Assembly: GCA_033557465.1 (NCBI GenBank)
Contig: CM066034.1
Coordinates: forward strand, 410,418,159 to 410,482,158
Source of the DNA: Ichthyophis bannanicus
Taxonomy: Eukaryota > Chordata > Amphibia > Gymnophiona > Ichthyophiidae
Length of the DNA: 64,000 nucleotides
Direction: 5' to 3'
The translations under genes and the position numbers were made by a program. Of this stretch, positions 30,295 to 41,348 are shown piece after piece. Numbering within the stretch: position 1 is the first letter of the stretch; each line of letters begins with the position of its first letter. The notes beneath the pieces were generated by a model, which saw only the letters and a program-made list of their open reading frames with translations, had not been told where the DNA came from and did not search any database.

Positions 30295-31988
30295 AAGCAG
30301 AAGAATATTTCCCTTTTTTTGGGAAAAATCCTTTTTTGAACAACCTCTTTTTAAAAGGAGCAGAAGTAGACTTGGAAAGTTTATCTAAAGCAGAGTTTTC
30401 AGCATCCATCTGGTTGGCCTTTGCTTGCCAATCTTTGCCAAAAAGGTTTTCACCTGTACAAGGAAGGTTACCTAGTCCATCCTGAACCCAAGGTTCCAAA
30501 TCAGAAGCTTGTAACCAAGCAACTCTGCGTGCACCTATGGCAATAGCTGAGGCTCTGCTGGCACCTTCAAAAGAGTCAAAGGCTGCACGGTTGGAAAACT
30601 TGGAAATATCCCGGGCATGTTTAAGCCAGTTGAGAAACTCTTCCCTTTTATCTTCTGAAATGAAAGGAGATAAAGTTTGCAGATGATCTGTAACTTCCTT
30701 TAGAAACATCCCCATATAGAGACTATAGGAGTTGATTCTGGCCACAAGCATACTGGCCTGGAAGATTCTCCTGCCAAAGGCATCTAAGGTTCTGCATTCT
30801 CTTCCTGGAGGAGTAGAAGAGTGCCTTTTTGCACTCTTGATCTTTTTCATAGCAGACTCCACCACAATGGAGTGATGAGGAAGCTGAGTCTTATGAAAAC
30901 CAGGACAAGGAGGAACACGATACATGGTGTCCAACCTACGAGAATGAGGGGAGGTGGTAAGAGGAGTCTCCCATATGCCCAACATGTGATCATAAAGAAT
31001 CTCATGTATTGGTAAAGTGGCTGCCTCTTTAGGAGCCTTAGGATATTGCAAAATATCAGTCTCAGAGGCCACTGAGATGGAAAGGCCCCTGGCCACCTCC
31101 CTGATGAAGTCTTGAAAAGAGAAGTCTTCTGGAGGAGACATTCTCCTTTTTGGAGAAGAGGGTTCCTGAGGAAGGATCCCCGATGCTTCGATAGAGGCCT
31201 CTGACTCATCAGAGTCTTCAGAGGAATCGAAGTATCGCCTGTCTGGATGCTCTTGCAGAGCCCGATACGCGTACCGGGGGGTATCAACATCGGGAGTAAT
31301 CGGTACCGATTCAGTACCGATGGGCATCACAGAACAGTGTACTGCTGCCGTCGACGTGGATGTCGATGCAATCGGTACCGGAACCGATACCGATACCGAC
31401 AACGAAGATTGTTGCGGTATCGAAGGCATCGCAGCTTGTATGAATGCCGTGATGGCACGCTGCATGGTCAGAATATTCTGATCCATCGATTCCACCAATG
31501 TCTGGATGTCGGTACCAGTGGAAACCACCGGTACCCCCAGAACATTGTAACAGGTGATCGGTCGAGGCCGAGCCATCAATGTCAACCTGTGACCCCATAG
31601 ATAAAGCTTTGGAAGCCGGAGCCTCCCGCCGGGGTACGTTTGCTGGTGTGGATTCCTCGAGAAAAAGCCCGGAGGCATCTCGATACTTAGAGGGAGATCT
31701 ACTCTTCGAGGACCGGCTGGACTTAAGTTTGGTTACCTGAGATCCATGGGAGGAAGAGGAAGCCCTGGAAGACGTCGATGCCACCGAAGCTGCATCAGAG
31801 GGAAACAGGGTACTGAGCTTGGCTGCTCGATTCTGTAGACCTCTTTTAGACATCATGGAGCAGGACTCAAAGTCCGTCCTGGAATGATCAGGACCTAAAC
31901 ATTTGAGACACCAGTCATGGGTGTCGGTGACAGAAATAGTGCCGCTGCACTTCGTGCACTTTTTAAACCCAGAGGTGGGCTTTTCCAT
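30173..31988 (-). pseudogene. DIRS gag of beta1, one frameshift
   Basis: The start at 31988 (MEKPTSGFKKCTKC) opens the Cys-rich finger: CxxC, 13 residues, CLKCLGPDH, then a degraded third pair. The Ser/Arg-rich segment ends in a frameshift between about 31600 and 31540. The second frame runs to 30173 with the acidic/Ser patch (SSEDSDESEAS), FQDFIREVARGLSIS, the capsid-like core (YMGMFLKEVTDHLQTLS), CTGENLFGKDW and a Lys-rich tail ending QPPQGL-stop. The gag end overlaps the pol frame. Apart from the shift it looks complete. Confidence 0.83.
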
Positions 31989-32179
31989 GAGGAAAACTTT
32001 GTGTAGGCCTAAGGCCACAGAAGAAAAAGCACCGAAGTGAGAAAAAATAGTAGTTATTTTTATTTTTTTAAAAGAAGAAAGAAAAAAACGGCGGTACCGG
32101 TCCGGAGATGAGAAGGCAGACAAGTGACTAAAGAAATAAAGAAAAATAAGAAATTCTTCAGCGCTGACAGGAAACACGA

Positions 32180-32366
32180 CCCTGCTGGCTCTGCGGAAAA
32201 GAAGAACTGGAGAGAGGCAGTTAGGAAAGGCGGGAAGGCAGCGCGCAGGCGCTGTGGGATGCTCCCAAAAGCTTTCCTTTTGGACGCTGGGGAGCGTTCC
32301 TGCGCAGGCTCCGTCGTTACCGATGATACCCATATGTGAAGACTCATTCCTGCTTGTTCCTGGAGG
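32180..32366. repeat. 5' ITR of beta1
   Basis: Complementary to 14698-14890. It contains the GGATGCTCCCAAAAGCTTTC block and CCATATGTGAAGACTCATTC, ending TGCTTGTTCCTGGAG next to resumed alpha3. Confidence 0.87.
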
Positions 32367-32669
32367 TCAGGTGTTCTCCAGGGACATCAGGAATCAGTCC
32401 TCATGACCCTCCCTCCTCCCCTGGAGTTGCAGTCCTATTATTACTTTTTATTCATTTTGCCGTCTTTTTAGCTATGTCATCTGACTGAGCAAGATGGCAC
32501 CCTTGGGCGGGAAGGAGATTGCGCATGCACGAGGCATTCCCAAAGGCTTTCTTTGAAAGCTGGGGAAATTGCTCCGCACGAGGGCTCCGTCGGTGCCAAT
32601 GTCACCCATATGTGAGGACTGATTCCTGCTGTCCCTGGAGAACACCTGTCACAGGTGAGTAACTACGCT
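32367..32669. repeat. Right half of alpha3 ICR and right ITR
   Basis: CAGGTGTTCTCCAGGGACAT resumes the ICR. The short 3' region and the right ITR (about 32490-32669, complementary to 9282-9450) follow and end in GTGAGTAACTACGCT. Recognising this piece as the continuation of 14697 fixes the outer boundary of the nest. Confidence 0.9.
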
Positions 32670-33839
32670 TTCCTGGCGATAACCTTTCCAGAAATAAAAT
32701 TTTGTTGCTTCTATTTACAGTTTCCTCAGAAGAAAAGGAAATGCAATATTACTTTAATATGAAGACAAAATGACAAAAAGTTGGTAAAACCTTTGAAACT
32801 ATATATCCTAACAGGCCTTGACAAATTGTCTTTGAATTTAGGAGCCAACCCCCAAAATTGAGAATTGAAGGCTGAGACTTTTCATCCCCTCGTTACCTGT
32901 TGTCTTTACTGAAATTAAAGAGAATCATGGGGGAGAGGGAAGGAAATCCCCTCCAAGATCTATTGCATTTTCCATGGAGCTTTATGTACAAAGGTGGTTT
33001 TTCCCATTCTGTGTCTAAGGGAAATGCAAGCTTAGTTAATATGAATCTTAAAGCACCATTGCAGACCACTGGCAGAAACACAACTAACAGTTCCCCTCCC
33101 TATCCAGTCTCTGTGTATCCTTCCTGCCCAACCATGTCAAACTATATCTCTCATTCCATGCTTTCTCTGGAAAACCAGCAAGGGGGTATGCAGGCACACT
33201 GAAGGTGAAGTCCACTGAATGAGCCTTGTGCTGGGTCTCTCAAACTTCAGAGAAGCTTTATTGCCTCTCTGAGCATACATGCCTGCTTCCCTCCTGCTTG
33301 TGGCCGGAGAATTGGTGTTTTTCTCAACCGCGCACAGCCTGCAAGAGTCTCTCATCACCTCAGTTTTTTGCCTGTATTTTCATTTTTTGCCGTGGGTTTT
33401 CTTCACTAAGGCGATTCCCCTTCGTTTCTCTGACGCTGCTGCATTCCTAACAAAGGCTCTGCATTTCAAGCAAAGGTAAGGGTGTGTGGCTATTAATTAT
33501 TAGTTTTCTGCCTGAGACCACTTAAAAGGGTTTGGGGTATTTTTTAAAACAAAGTTACATTCTTTTTTGTGCCTTAGTTCAAAAGGTGAAATATTTTCTT
33601 TAGTGGTGTAGGTTAGAAACTCTGCTTTCAGTATCTTTCTCAGCTCTTTGAAACTACTGACACCTCATCAGGTGTTAGTTCCCTCCCTACCCCCAAACTC
33701 CCACCCACCCCATTGAGCAGCCTTGCTTTATATGGCACCTCCCCAATTAGATACACACAGGGATTTGGAATAGCACATTTAGAGCACATTTAAGAGGTTA
33801 ATTTTTTTTCTCTGAAAGGACAGCTGGGAAACCAACTGG
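32670..33839. other. Non-coding, no recognised feature
   Basis: About 1.2 kb between the alpha3 end and the CR1 LINE. Only short overlapping ORFs are open. The right-hand part (about 33230-33840) may be the 5' untranslated region of the LINE, but nothing in it proves this. Confidence 0.45.
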
Positions 33840-33898
33840 TACTTTGGTGGGTCTCTCTCTTTTGCTTCAACAAGTACCTAAGCTCCACAAACTGAACA

Positions 33899-34243
33899 AT
33901 GGCTGGGAAAAATCATATCACCAAAGCCGTTGCCCCTTTTACAGCTTCTGCCTCTGTCCAAACAGAGATCCCAATGCCAGTTGAAGGACCGGTTCCATGT
34001 GCAGGATACCTGCATACTGAAGCTCTCAGGAAACAAGTGGAGCAGTTCAGAGAAGAGGTGGTGAGGCTGAGGAGCATTCAAGACAGTGAGATGTACATTG
34101 AGATGTTTCTTGAAACATCCAAGGTCTGCAGCAGAGGACAAGATGGGAACCTACAGAATGATGAAGGTTCCCATCTGTCCAAGAAAGGTCAACGCATCTT
34201 CGGTAGTAGACTGGCTAATCTACTGAAGAGGGCTTTAAACTAG
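33899..34243 (+). CDS. CR1 LINE ORF1, short form
   Basis: 114 codons from ATG. The central stretch RKQVEQFREEVVRLRSIQDSE is a coiled-coil-like segment typical of CR1 ORF1. The C-terminus KGQRIFGSRLANLLKRALN is also familiar from CR1 ORF1 ends. The usual middle part is missing (an abrupt change after FLETSKVCSRG), so this is probably internally deleted. It ends three bases before the ORF2 frame. Confidence 0.6.
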   Translation: MAGKNHITKAVAPFTASASVQTEIPMPVEGPVPCAGYLHTEALRKQVEQFREEVVRLRSIQDSEMYIEMFLETSKVCSRGQDGNLQNDEGSHLSKKGQRIFGSRLANLLKRALN

Positions 34244-34245
34244 AT

Positions 34246-36688
34246 TTGTTGGGGATGGGTGAAGAAAGCCCCCAGGTAGGTGATACATTAAATACCGTTA
34301 TGGAAATGGGTAACAGGGGTAACACATGGAAAGCAGTGTGTATAAATGCCTGTAGCATGGAAAATAAGATCCCTGATGTTGAAGCTTTGGTGGGAGTGGC
34401 TGACTTGGATTTACTGGCAGTTACAGAAACATGGTTCACAGAAAACCATGATTGGGATGTAACTATACCTGGCTATATTTTATTCAGAAAGGACAGGGTA
34501 GGAAGAAGGGGAGGAGGAGTTGCACTATATGTAAAAACTACTATTAAAGCTTTGGAAATACAGAGCTTAAAAGGGAGAGAGGAGGCATTGTGGGTTAAAC
34601 TAGAAAGAGGGAAAGAAATCTATTTGCATTGGTGTGATATACAGACCTCCCTCACAAGAGGAAGAGGTGGACAGAGAGTTAATTGAAGACATACGCAGCA
34701 TTGCTAGGAAAGGGGAAGTGCTACTGATAGGAGATTTCAATATGTCAGATGTTGACTGGCACATTCCTGCTGCAGTATCATCTAGAAGTAAGGAGATCCT
34801 GGATTCTCTAGAGGGAGAACTATTCAGGCAATTGGTAACAGACCCCACATGTGAAGGGGCCATACTGGACTTGGTGCTTACCAATGGTGAAAGTGTTTCT
34901 GATGTAGTAGGAGATCATTTTGCATCCAGTGATCACCAGATTGTGTGGTTCAGTATTAGGACTAGGGCTGTTAGAATCCATTCAAAGGTGAGGATCTTTA
35001 GACTTTAGGAAGACTAACTTTGCAAAGATGGGCCAATACCTCAGGGAGTCGTTAGTGGGATGGGAACAGCTGGGGGATGTAGAAAAACAGTGGGCAAAAC
35101 TGAAAGGGGATATTTTAAGGGCAACCAACCTCTTTGTTAAAATGGTAAATAAAGGTTAAAAGGAAAAGGAGACTGCTATGGTTTTCGAAAGACGTAGCTG
35201 AAAAAGTGAAGAAAAAAAGGGAGGCCTTCATGAAATACAAGAGATCACAGAGAGAGAAAGACAGACATCTGTATTTGGAAAAACTTAAAGAAGCTAGCAA
35301 AGCAGTCAAGAAGGCAAAGATTCAAAAGGAGGAGGAAATAACCAATGCAATAAAATGGGGGATAAGACATTTTTCAGATATATTAGTGAGAAGAGGAAGG
35401 GCAAAAGTGCTATTGTCAGACTCAAGGGTGCAGGGAAGGAATATGTAGAAGCTGATAAGGATAAAGCGGAATTGCTTAACAAATATTTTTGTTCTGTGTT
35501 CACAGATGAAGAACCAGGAGCAGGATCTCAGAAAATACCCACAAATAGGAACAGAAGCGAGAGACATCTAGAACAATTTTCAGAAGACTGTGTTCATGAG
35601 AAACTAGCTCAACTTAAAGTAGACAAAGCGATGGGACCGGATGGGATACACCCTAGAATACTGAGGGAACTTGGGGACGTTCTAGCAACTCCACTGACTG
35701 ACCTTTTCAATGCCTCGTTGGAGTCGGGAATGGTGCCAAAGGACTGGATAGAGGCTCATGTGGTGCCTTTACACAAATGCGGAAGTAAGGATGTGGTTGA
35801 AAACTACAGACTGGTTAGTTTAACTTCGGTGGTGAGTAAATTATTGGAAATGCTGCTGAAAGAGAAAATAGTGAGGTTTCTGGAGTCCAGCGGATTACAG
35901 GATCAGAGGCAGCATGGATTCACCAGAGGCAGGTCTTGTCAGACAAATCTGATTGATTTTCTTTGACTGGGTGACCAGGGAGATGGACCGAGGGAGAGCT
36001 CTAGATGTGGTGTATTTAGATTTCAGTAAAGCCTTTGACACTGTTCCTCACAGGCGACTTATAAACAAACTGAGCACCCTAGGGATGGACCCTAAAGTTA
36101 CCGCTTGGGTTAGAAATTAGTTGGGTGGGAGGCTACAAAGAGTACAGGTAAATGGAGCTCACTCTGAGGAGAAGGATGTTACCAGTGGTGTGCCCCAGGG
36201 ATCTGTCCTTGGTCCGATTCTTTTTAACATCTTTGTTAGTGATATAGCGGAAGGGCTGTCGGGTAAGGTTTGCCTCTTTGCGGATGATTCCAAAATCTTC
36301 AATAGAGTAGACACGCAGGAAGGTGTAGATAACATGAGGAGGGATCTAGCTAAGCTTGAAGAATGGTCTAGAATTTGGCAGCTGGGATTTAATGTTAAAA
36401 AATGTAAGGTCATGCATTTGGGCTGCAGCAATCCAAGGGAGCAATATAGTATAGGGGGTGAAGTACTTTTGTCCACTAAAGAAGAGCGGGACCTAGGAGT
36501 GGTTGTGTCTGATGATCTTAAAGTAGCTAAACAGGTAGAAAAGCCAACGGCAAAAGCTAGAAGGATGCTTGGGTGCATATGGAAAGGAATGGCTAGCAGA
36601 AAAAAGGAGGTGATAATGCCTCTGTATAAGTCTTTGGTGCGACCTCATTTGGAGTATAGTGTGCAATCCTGGAGACCGCACCTTCAAA
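34246..36688 (+). pseudogene. CR1 LINE ORF2 (endonuclease and RT), frameshifted
   Basis: Endonuclease motifs are spread over two frames: NACSMENKIPD, AVTETWF and GGGVALYVK (34246-34620), then IYRPPS, LIGDFNMSDVDW and SSDHQIVW (34634-35008), with a shift at about 34622. The linker (35010-35350) is broken. RT motifs follow in 35355-35966 (KAMGPDGIHPRIL, ENYRLVSLTSV, QHGFTRGRSC), then a shift near 35962, LDFSKAFDTVPH, a stop near 36118, GVPQGSVLGPILFN and the catalytic LFADDSK (36121-36688). At least four lesions. Confidence 0.83.
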
Positions 36689-37203
36689 AGGTTCTATAGG
36701 AACAGGGTGGTCCTCCGTACCCACCCAGGTTCCTGCCGAAGGTTGTATCAGATTTCCATATCAATCAGGAGATAGTCTTACTGAGCTTCTTCCCAAGACC
36801 CCGTGCCGACCAGGCATCAGCGGTTTTGCATACACTGGACTACAAGAGAGCTCTTGCCTTCTATCTGCAGCGCACCCAGCCTCATCGCAAGTCTGGCCGG
36901 CTCTTCATGTCCTACGATCCCAATCGCTTGGGGCAGGCAGTCACAAAACGCATGCTCTCCATCTGGGTGGCGGATTGCATCACCTTCACTCACGCGAAGG
37001 TGGGCGCCCCGCTGTATCGAAGGGTCACTGCCCATGGTGTCCAAACCAAGGCGGCCTCGATGGCTTCGCTGCACTCAGTGCCTCTGCAGGGCTGTGACCT
37101 GGGCTTCGGCGAATACCTTCACTTCACATTTCTGCCTGGAGAGGGAGTCTGCAGGGACAGTGCCTTTGGCCAGGCTGTACTCCATAATCTGTTCGGGGTA
37201 TAA
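36689..37203 (+). pseudogene. YR C-terminal fragment of alpha4
   Basis: Open from 36826 (HTLDYKRALAFYLQRTQPH) to LFGV-stop at 37203. Box II reads AHGVQTKA, so the second catalytic Arg is Gln. The tyrosine region is shifted out of frame for about 20 codons (GEYLHFTFLPGEG in place of the AHYCLE region). Box I is not included in the fragment. Confidence 0.78.
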
Positions 37204-37349
37204 GCATCAACTGCCCTCCGACCCTTTCCGATGGCTACCAAGGGTTTCGCACTGGGGACCCGAGGACTCGGGCTCCTGCGGGCATCGGCTTCTGCTTACG
37301 ACTTCACAGAGGCGTTTTTGGTTACAGGTTCAGTAGCCTGTAGCTGGGG

Positions 37350-37718
37350 AGTCCCATAAGTGAGGACTGACTTCCTGCTGCTTCCTGGAGAAAGCGTAGT
37401 TACTCACCTGTAAAAGGTGTTCTCCAGGGACAGCAGGAATCAGTTCTCACTACCCTCCCACCTCCCCTGATGAGTTGCTGGATTTTTATCCTTCCCTTGC
37501 CATCTGCTTGGTAGGGCTTGAGCTAAGGGACCTAACTGAGCATGATGGCACCCTTGGGCAGGAAGAGGACCACGCATGTATGGCAGCAATCCCAAAAGCT
37601 TTCTTTGAAAGCTGGGGAATTGCTCCGCGTGGGTTCAGTCAGTGCCAATGTCACCCATAACTGAGGACTGATTCCTGCTGTCCCTGGAGAACACCTGTTG
37701 CAGGTGAGTAACTACGCT
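37350..37718. repeat. ICR and right ITR of alpha4
   Basis: ICR: CCATAAGTGAGGACTGACTT joined at CTGGAGAA/AGCGTAG to the complement of the right end. The right ITR covers about 37540-37718 and contains the TTTGAAAGCTGGGGAATTGC block. Confidence 0.85.
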
Positions 37719-37989
37719 ATCTGCCTTCACATATGCATGAATGTCACTGACTGAGCCTATGTGGCAACGCTCCCCAGCATCCAGTAGGAAAGCCTTTGCG
37801 AGCACGCCACTGTGCCTGCGTTTCTGCCTTCCCAACTCCTCAGTTGAGTTTGTAGCTGAGAGGAAGAATAAAATAAAGGATCTCTATCTTCTAGGGGAGG
37901 TGTGCAGGTTACGAAGACTGATTCCTATTGTCTCCAGAGATCACCTGTTAGAGGTGAGTAACTACACTATCTCCAGGAACAAGCAGGAA

Positions 37990-38310
37990 AGCATAGTTAC
38001 TCACCTGTAACAGGTGATCTCCGGGAACAGCAGGAATTTAGTCTTCACATATGGGTATCATCGGTACCAACGGAGCCTGCGGGGGAATGCACCCCAGCCT
38101 CCAATAGGAAAGCTTTTGGGAGCATCTCACAGCGCCTGCGTGCTGCCTTCCCGCCTTTCCCAACTGTCCCTCTCCAGTTGAGTACAACTCCTAGGGGAGG
38201 TGGGTGGGTTGTGAAGACTAAATTCCTGCTGTTCCCGGAGATCACCTGTTACAGGTGAGTAACTATGCTATCTCCAGGAACAAGCAGGAATGTAGTCTTC
38301 ACATATGGGG
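37990..38310. repeat. 3' ITR and ICR of beta4
   Basis: The ITR is complementary to about 43330-43508. The ICR lies at about 38220-38305 (ACAGGTGAGTAACTATGCT / ATCTCCAGGAACAAGCAGG). Confidence 0.87.
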
Positions 38311-38427
38311 ACTCCCTAGCTGCAGATGCCAGGGAGAAAGCCCCAGTAGTTGTGTGCCCTTCTGAAAGGGCTCCACTTCCCCCCATGGATCTCTGGCATC
38401 TTACCAGGGATGGTGGGTAGGAGTTGA

Positions 38428-39480
38428 TTAAATATGGAACAGGTGTTGAAGAACAGCCTGACCAAACAAGGCATCTCGGCGGGAGTCCTTGTCTAAGCAG
38501 TAATGGGCTGTGAAGGGATGAACCGAAGCCCAAGTAGCTACTCAACAGGTGTCGTCGATAGACACAGAGTGAAGATGAGCCATAGAAGCTGCCATGGCTC
38601 TCACATTGTGAGCTGTGACATGGCCTTCAAGAAAGAGGCTTTTACTCTCATAGGCAAAAGATATACACTGTGCAATCCAGTTGGACAGTGTTCTTTTGGA
38701 GACTGGAAGGCCTAAGTGACTAGGATCAAAAGCAACAAAGAGTTGAGAGGACTTTCTATGTTGCTGTGTCCTTTGCAAGTAAAAGGCCAAAGCCCTTTTG
38801 CAGTCCAGAGTATGAGGATTCCTTTCTGCATTTGAGGCATGAGGCCTTGGGAAGAATACAGGAAGGTAAACTGCTTGGTTTAAATGAAAAGGTGACACCA
38901 CCTTTGGCATAAAGTTTGGATGAGTCCTAAGGACTACCTTATCATGATGGAACCTTGTATAAGGGGGATCAGCAAACCAACGCTTGCAATTCACTGATGC
39001 GACGTGCTGATGTGATTGCAATAAGAAAGATGACCTTCCAAGAAAGGAATTTCAAAGAGGTAGTGGCTAATGGTTCAAAAGGCGGTTTCATGAGCTGCCC
39101 AAGAACCAGATTTAAGTCCCATGCCACCGGTGGTGACTTAATGGGAAGCATAGTTAAAAGAAGGCCTCTCATAAATCTCGATATGAGAGGAAATAGGTTG
39201 TCCCTTTAGAGGCTTGAAAGAAGCTGCAATAGCACTCAAATGAACTCTCACTAAATTGGTCTTAAGCCCTGCATTTGATAAATGAAGAGATATTCCAGTA
39301 ATGATTCCAGACCCTTCTGCGAGCACCATATGGTAAACCTTTTCCACTTAAATGCATAAGAGCATCTTGTGGAAGGCTTTCTGGAAGCAAAAAGGATATC
39401 CCTTACCTGCTGGGAAAGGTTAAAACCGTGGAGTTCTAGGCTTTCAGCAACCAGGCCCTGATATGCAGAGACTGGGGATT
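38428..39480 (-). pseudogene. Tyrosine recombinase of beta4
   Basis: The domain begins at SRKPSTRCSYAFKWKR, is frameshifted around 39250, continues in 38969-39172 (PPIKSPPVAWDLNLVLGQL, box I SARRISEL intact), shifts again near 38980, and runs through FHHDKVVLRTHP and box II AHNVRAMA. A TGA at 38542 replaces the CGA of the ICRAATW motif, just before the tyrosine region (AHYCL still visible downstream in frame). The end is at 38428. Confidence 0.82.
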
Positions 39481-39792
39481 GGAATGCTACAGCATCCCGT
39501 CCTTGAGAAAGTAGATTTGGAGCAGATCCTAACTCCAGAAGCGGAGCTTGAGAGAGATGTAGGAGCAGAGGGTACCACATTTGCCGTAGCCAACGAGGAG
39601 CTATGAGAATCATACGACCTCTGTCTCTCTGAACCTTGAACAGGGTTTTGGGAATTAAGGGAATGGGTGGAAAGGCATACAGGAAGTCCTGACCCCAATG
39701 GAGGAGGAAAGCATTCCTGGCCTGATAACCCTGAGCCGGACTTCTGGAACAGAACCGGAGAAGTTTGGCATTCAGCGGACTTGCAAAATGTT

Positions 39793-41348
39793 CTATGTCC
39801 GGGTTCCCCAAATTTGAAAACTTTTGGCCACCTGGTCTGCATGGAGAAACCATTCGTGTGGAAGCAGAACTCGACTGAGTCTGTCTGCCCAAGAGTTTTG
39901 AATGCCTGGAAGATACACCGAAAGGAGATGAATCTGATGCTTTCTGGCAAGGGCCCATAGTCGTAAAGTTTCGTTGCAGAGCGACAGAAAGCCTGTTCCG
40001 CCCTGCTTGTTCACATAGAACATAGCTACTTGATTGTCCGTTTGAATTAGGACCGTCTTGCAGCTGAGCTGGGTGTGGAATACTCGAAGAGCAAGGAAAA
40101 TTGCTCTGAGTTCGAGGAGATTGATGTGTAGATAGGCCTCCTGTGGAGTCCAGGTACCCTGGGTCGAGATGCCTTGCAGGTGGGCTCCCCAACCCACCTG
40201 CAAAGCATCCGTTGTTAGAGTGGCCTGGGGTGGGGGTTGCTGAAAAGGAAACCCCACCAAAAGGTTTTGGGGTGATTACCACCATTGGAGGGACAAAATA
40301 AGGCGATCTGAGTTTGCTATTTTGTCTGACAGGCAACCTGACGCCAGAGTCCACTGAGTGGATAAAGTCTACAGGGCTGCCCTCATATGGAGGCGAGCAT
40401 AAGGAACCATATGCACGGTGGATAACATGTGTCCTAGCAACTATAACATTTCCCAAGCAGTGAGGTGAGGTTTTAGCACTGCTTGGGAAGCTAACTGCAC
40501 AATGCCAAGGCAGCGGGGCTTTGGAAGGTAGGCCCTTGTCTTTCTGGTATTCAGAAGAGCTCCTATAAACTCTAGGGACTGAGTGGAAACAAGGATGGAT
40601 TTTGGGAAGTTTATGACAAGTCCCAAATACTGAAGGATGCGCATTGTGCGAGAGAGGGCAACCCTGGCCTCTGGCTCTGAAGGGGCTCGAATGAGCCAGT
40701 CGTCAAAGCAAGAGAAGACGAATATCCCCAGGGTGTGGGGAAATGCTGCCACCACAGCCATGCATTTCGTGAACACCCTTGGTGCAGAGGCCAGGCCAAA
40801 GGGAAGAACCCTGTATTGGTAGTGCTTCCCTTGAAACAGAAAGCAAAGGAACTTTCGGAGAGTTGGATGGATGAGAACATGAGTGTACGCCTCCTTGAGA
40901 TCTAGAGAACAAAGCCAATCCTGACTGAAGGTATGGCAGCAGAGTTCCTAGAGAAATCATTTTGAACTTCTCTTTGAACAGAAATTTGTTCAATTCTCTG
41001 AGGTCTAAAATGGGTCTGTTTCCTCCTTTTTTCTTTAGAATAAGGAAATAGGGAGTGTAAAACTCTGTACCCCCTTGAGGAATGGGTACCTCTTCTATTG
41101 CCCCTTGAGCAAGGAGCATAGTGACCTCTTGACCTAACTGGTCGTTGAGAGAGGTCTGAGAATTGAACTGTCTTACCATTGTAGGAGGGGGCTTGCTGCG
41201 GAAATGAAGCTTGTACCTTTCTCTTACAATAGACAAAGTCCAATTTTCTGCTGTTTTCTGACCCCATCTGGGGGCAAAATGACATAACCATCCTGGGATG
41301 GTGGAGGGTTCTGAGCCAGGAAGGCAAAGTTCTGTAGATAGGAGTCAA
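39793..41348 (-). pseudogene. RT/RNase H of beta4
   Basis: RNase H is well kept in 39793-40260 (TLTTDALQVGWGAH, LLELRAIFLAL, QTDNQVAMFYVNKQGG), and NSWADRLSR follows. RT is split: 40703-41236 covers ILDLRELNKFL and LLPYLQS, then a frameshift; 40441-40776 holds FTKCMAVVAAF and a degraded active site CFDDWLIRAPS, where the Tyr-Leu of YLDD reads Cys-Phe. Further frame changes lie between 40260 and 40441. Confidence 0.82.

Larger units (their letters stand above)
14698..32366 (-). mobile_element. DIRS beta1, second level of the nest (segments 14698-16730 and 28766-32366)
   Basis: The minus-strand element has its 3' terminus at 14698 (AGCACAGTTACTTACC on +) and its 5' terminus at about 32366 (TGTTCCTGGAG on +). 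From 3' to 5' it holds ITR, ICR, YR, then the split at 16730, where the sequence GATGCTCTCTGGCG stops. It resumes at 28766 with AGGCCCACAATCTCAGAGC. The uninterrupted equivalent is at 39930-39965 in beta4. The segments sum to about 5.6 kb, matching beta4 (5.5 kb). It sits in the ICR of alpha3. Confidence 0.9.
9282..32669 (+). mobile_element. DIRS alpha3, outermost element of a four-level nest (segments 9282-14697 and 32367-32669)
   Basis: The left terminus at 9282 (TTCTCCAGGAACAAGC) begins a full alpha element. It runs through decayed gag, pol and YR to the middle of its ICR at 14697 (CACCTGTAA), where beta1 is inserted. The remainder resumes at 32367 with CAGGTGTTCTCC, the exact next bases of the alpha ICR, and continues through the right ITR to CTACGCT at 32669. 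The two segments sum to about 5.7 kb, close to alpha5 (5.78 kb). No target duplication is seen at the split, as expected for YR integration. Confidence 0.9.
33840..36688 (+). mobile_element. CR1-clade LINE, near full length in 5', 3' end lost
   Basis: ORF1 and ORF2 of a CR1-type non-LTR retrotransposon, in order and on one strand, with an apurinic endonuclease and a reverse transcriptase. The left boundary is uncertain. The right end stops within the RT C-terminal domain at about 36688, where DIRS recombinase sequence begins, so the LINE 3' end is missing. Several frameshifts inactivate ORF2. Confidence 0.8.
36689..37718 (+). mobile_element. DIRS alpha4, 3' fragment
   Basis: It begins inside YR (FYRNRVVLRTHP) at a junction with the CR1 LINE, and contains the YR C-terminus, an ICR (about 37350-37450) and a right ITR ending CTACGCT at 37718. 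It is more diverged than alpha1, alpha5 and alpha6. The 5' part is absent. Confidence 0.82.

Noticed and set aside
33899..34243. Candidate host gene with coiled coil
   Set aside because: Its position directly before a CR1 endonuclease and its C-terminus identify it as CR1 ORF1.
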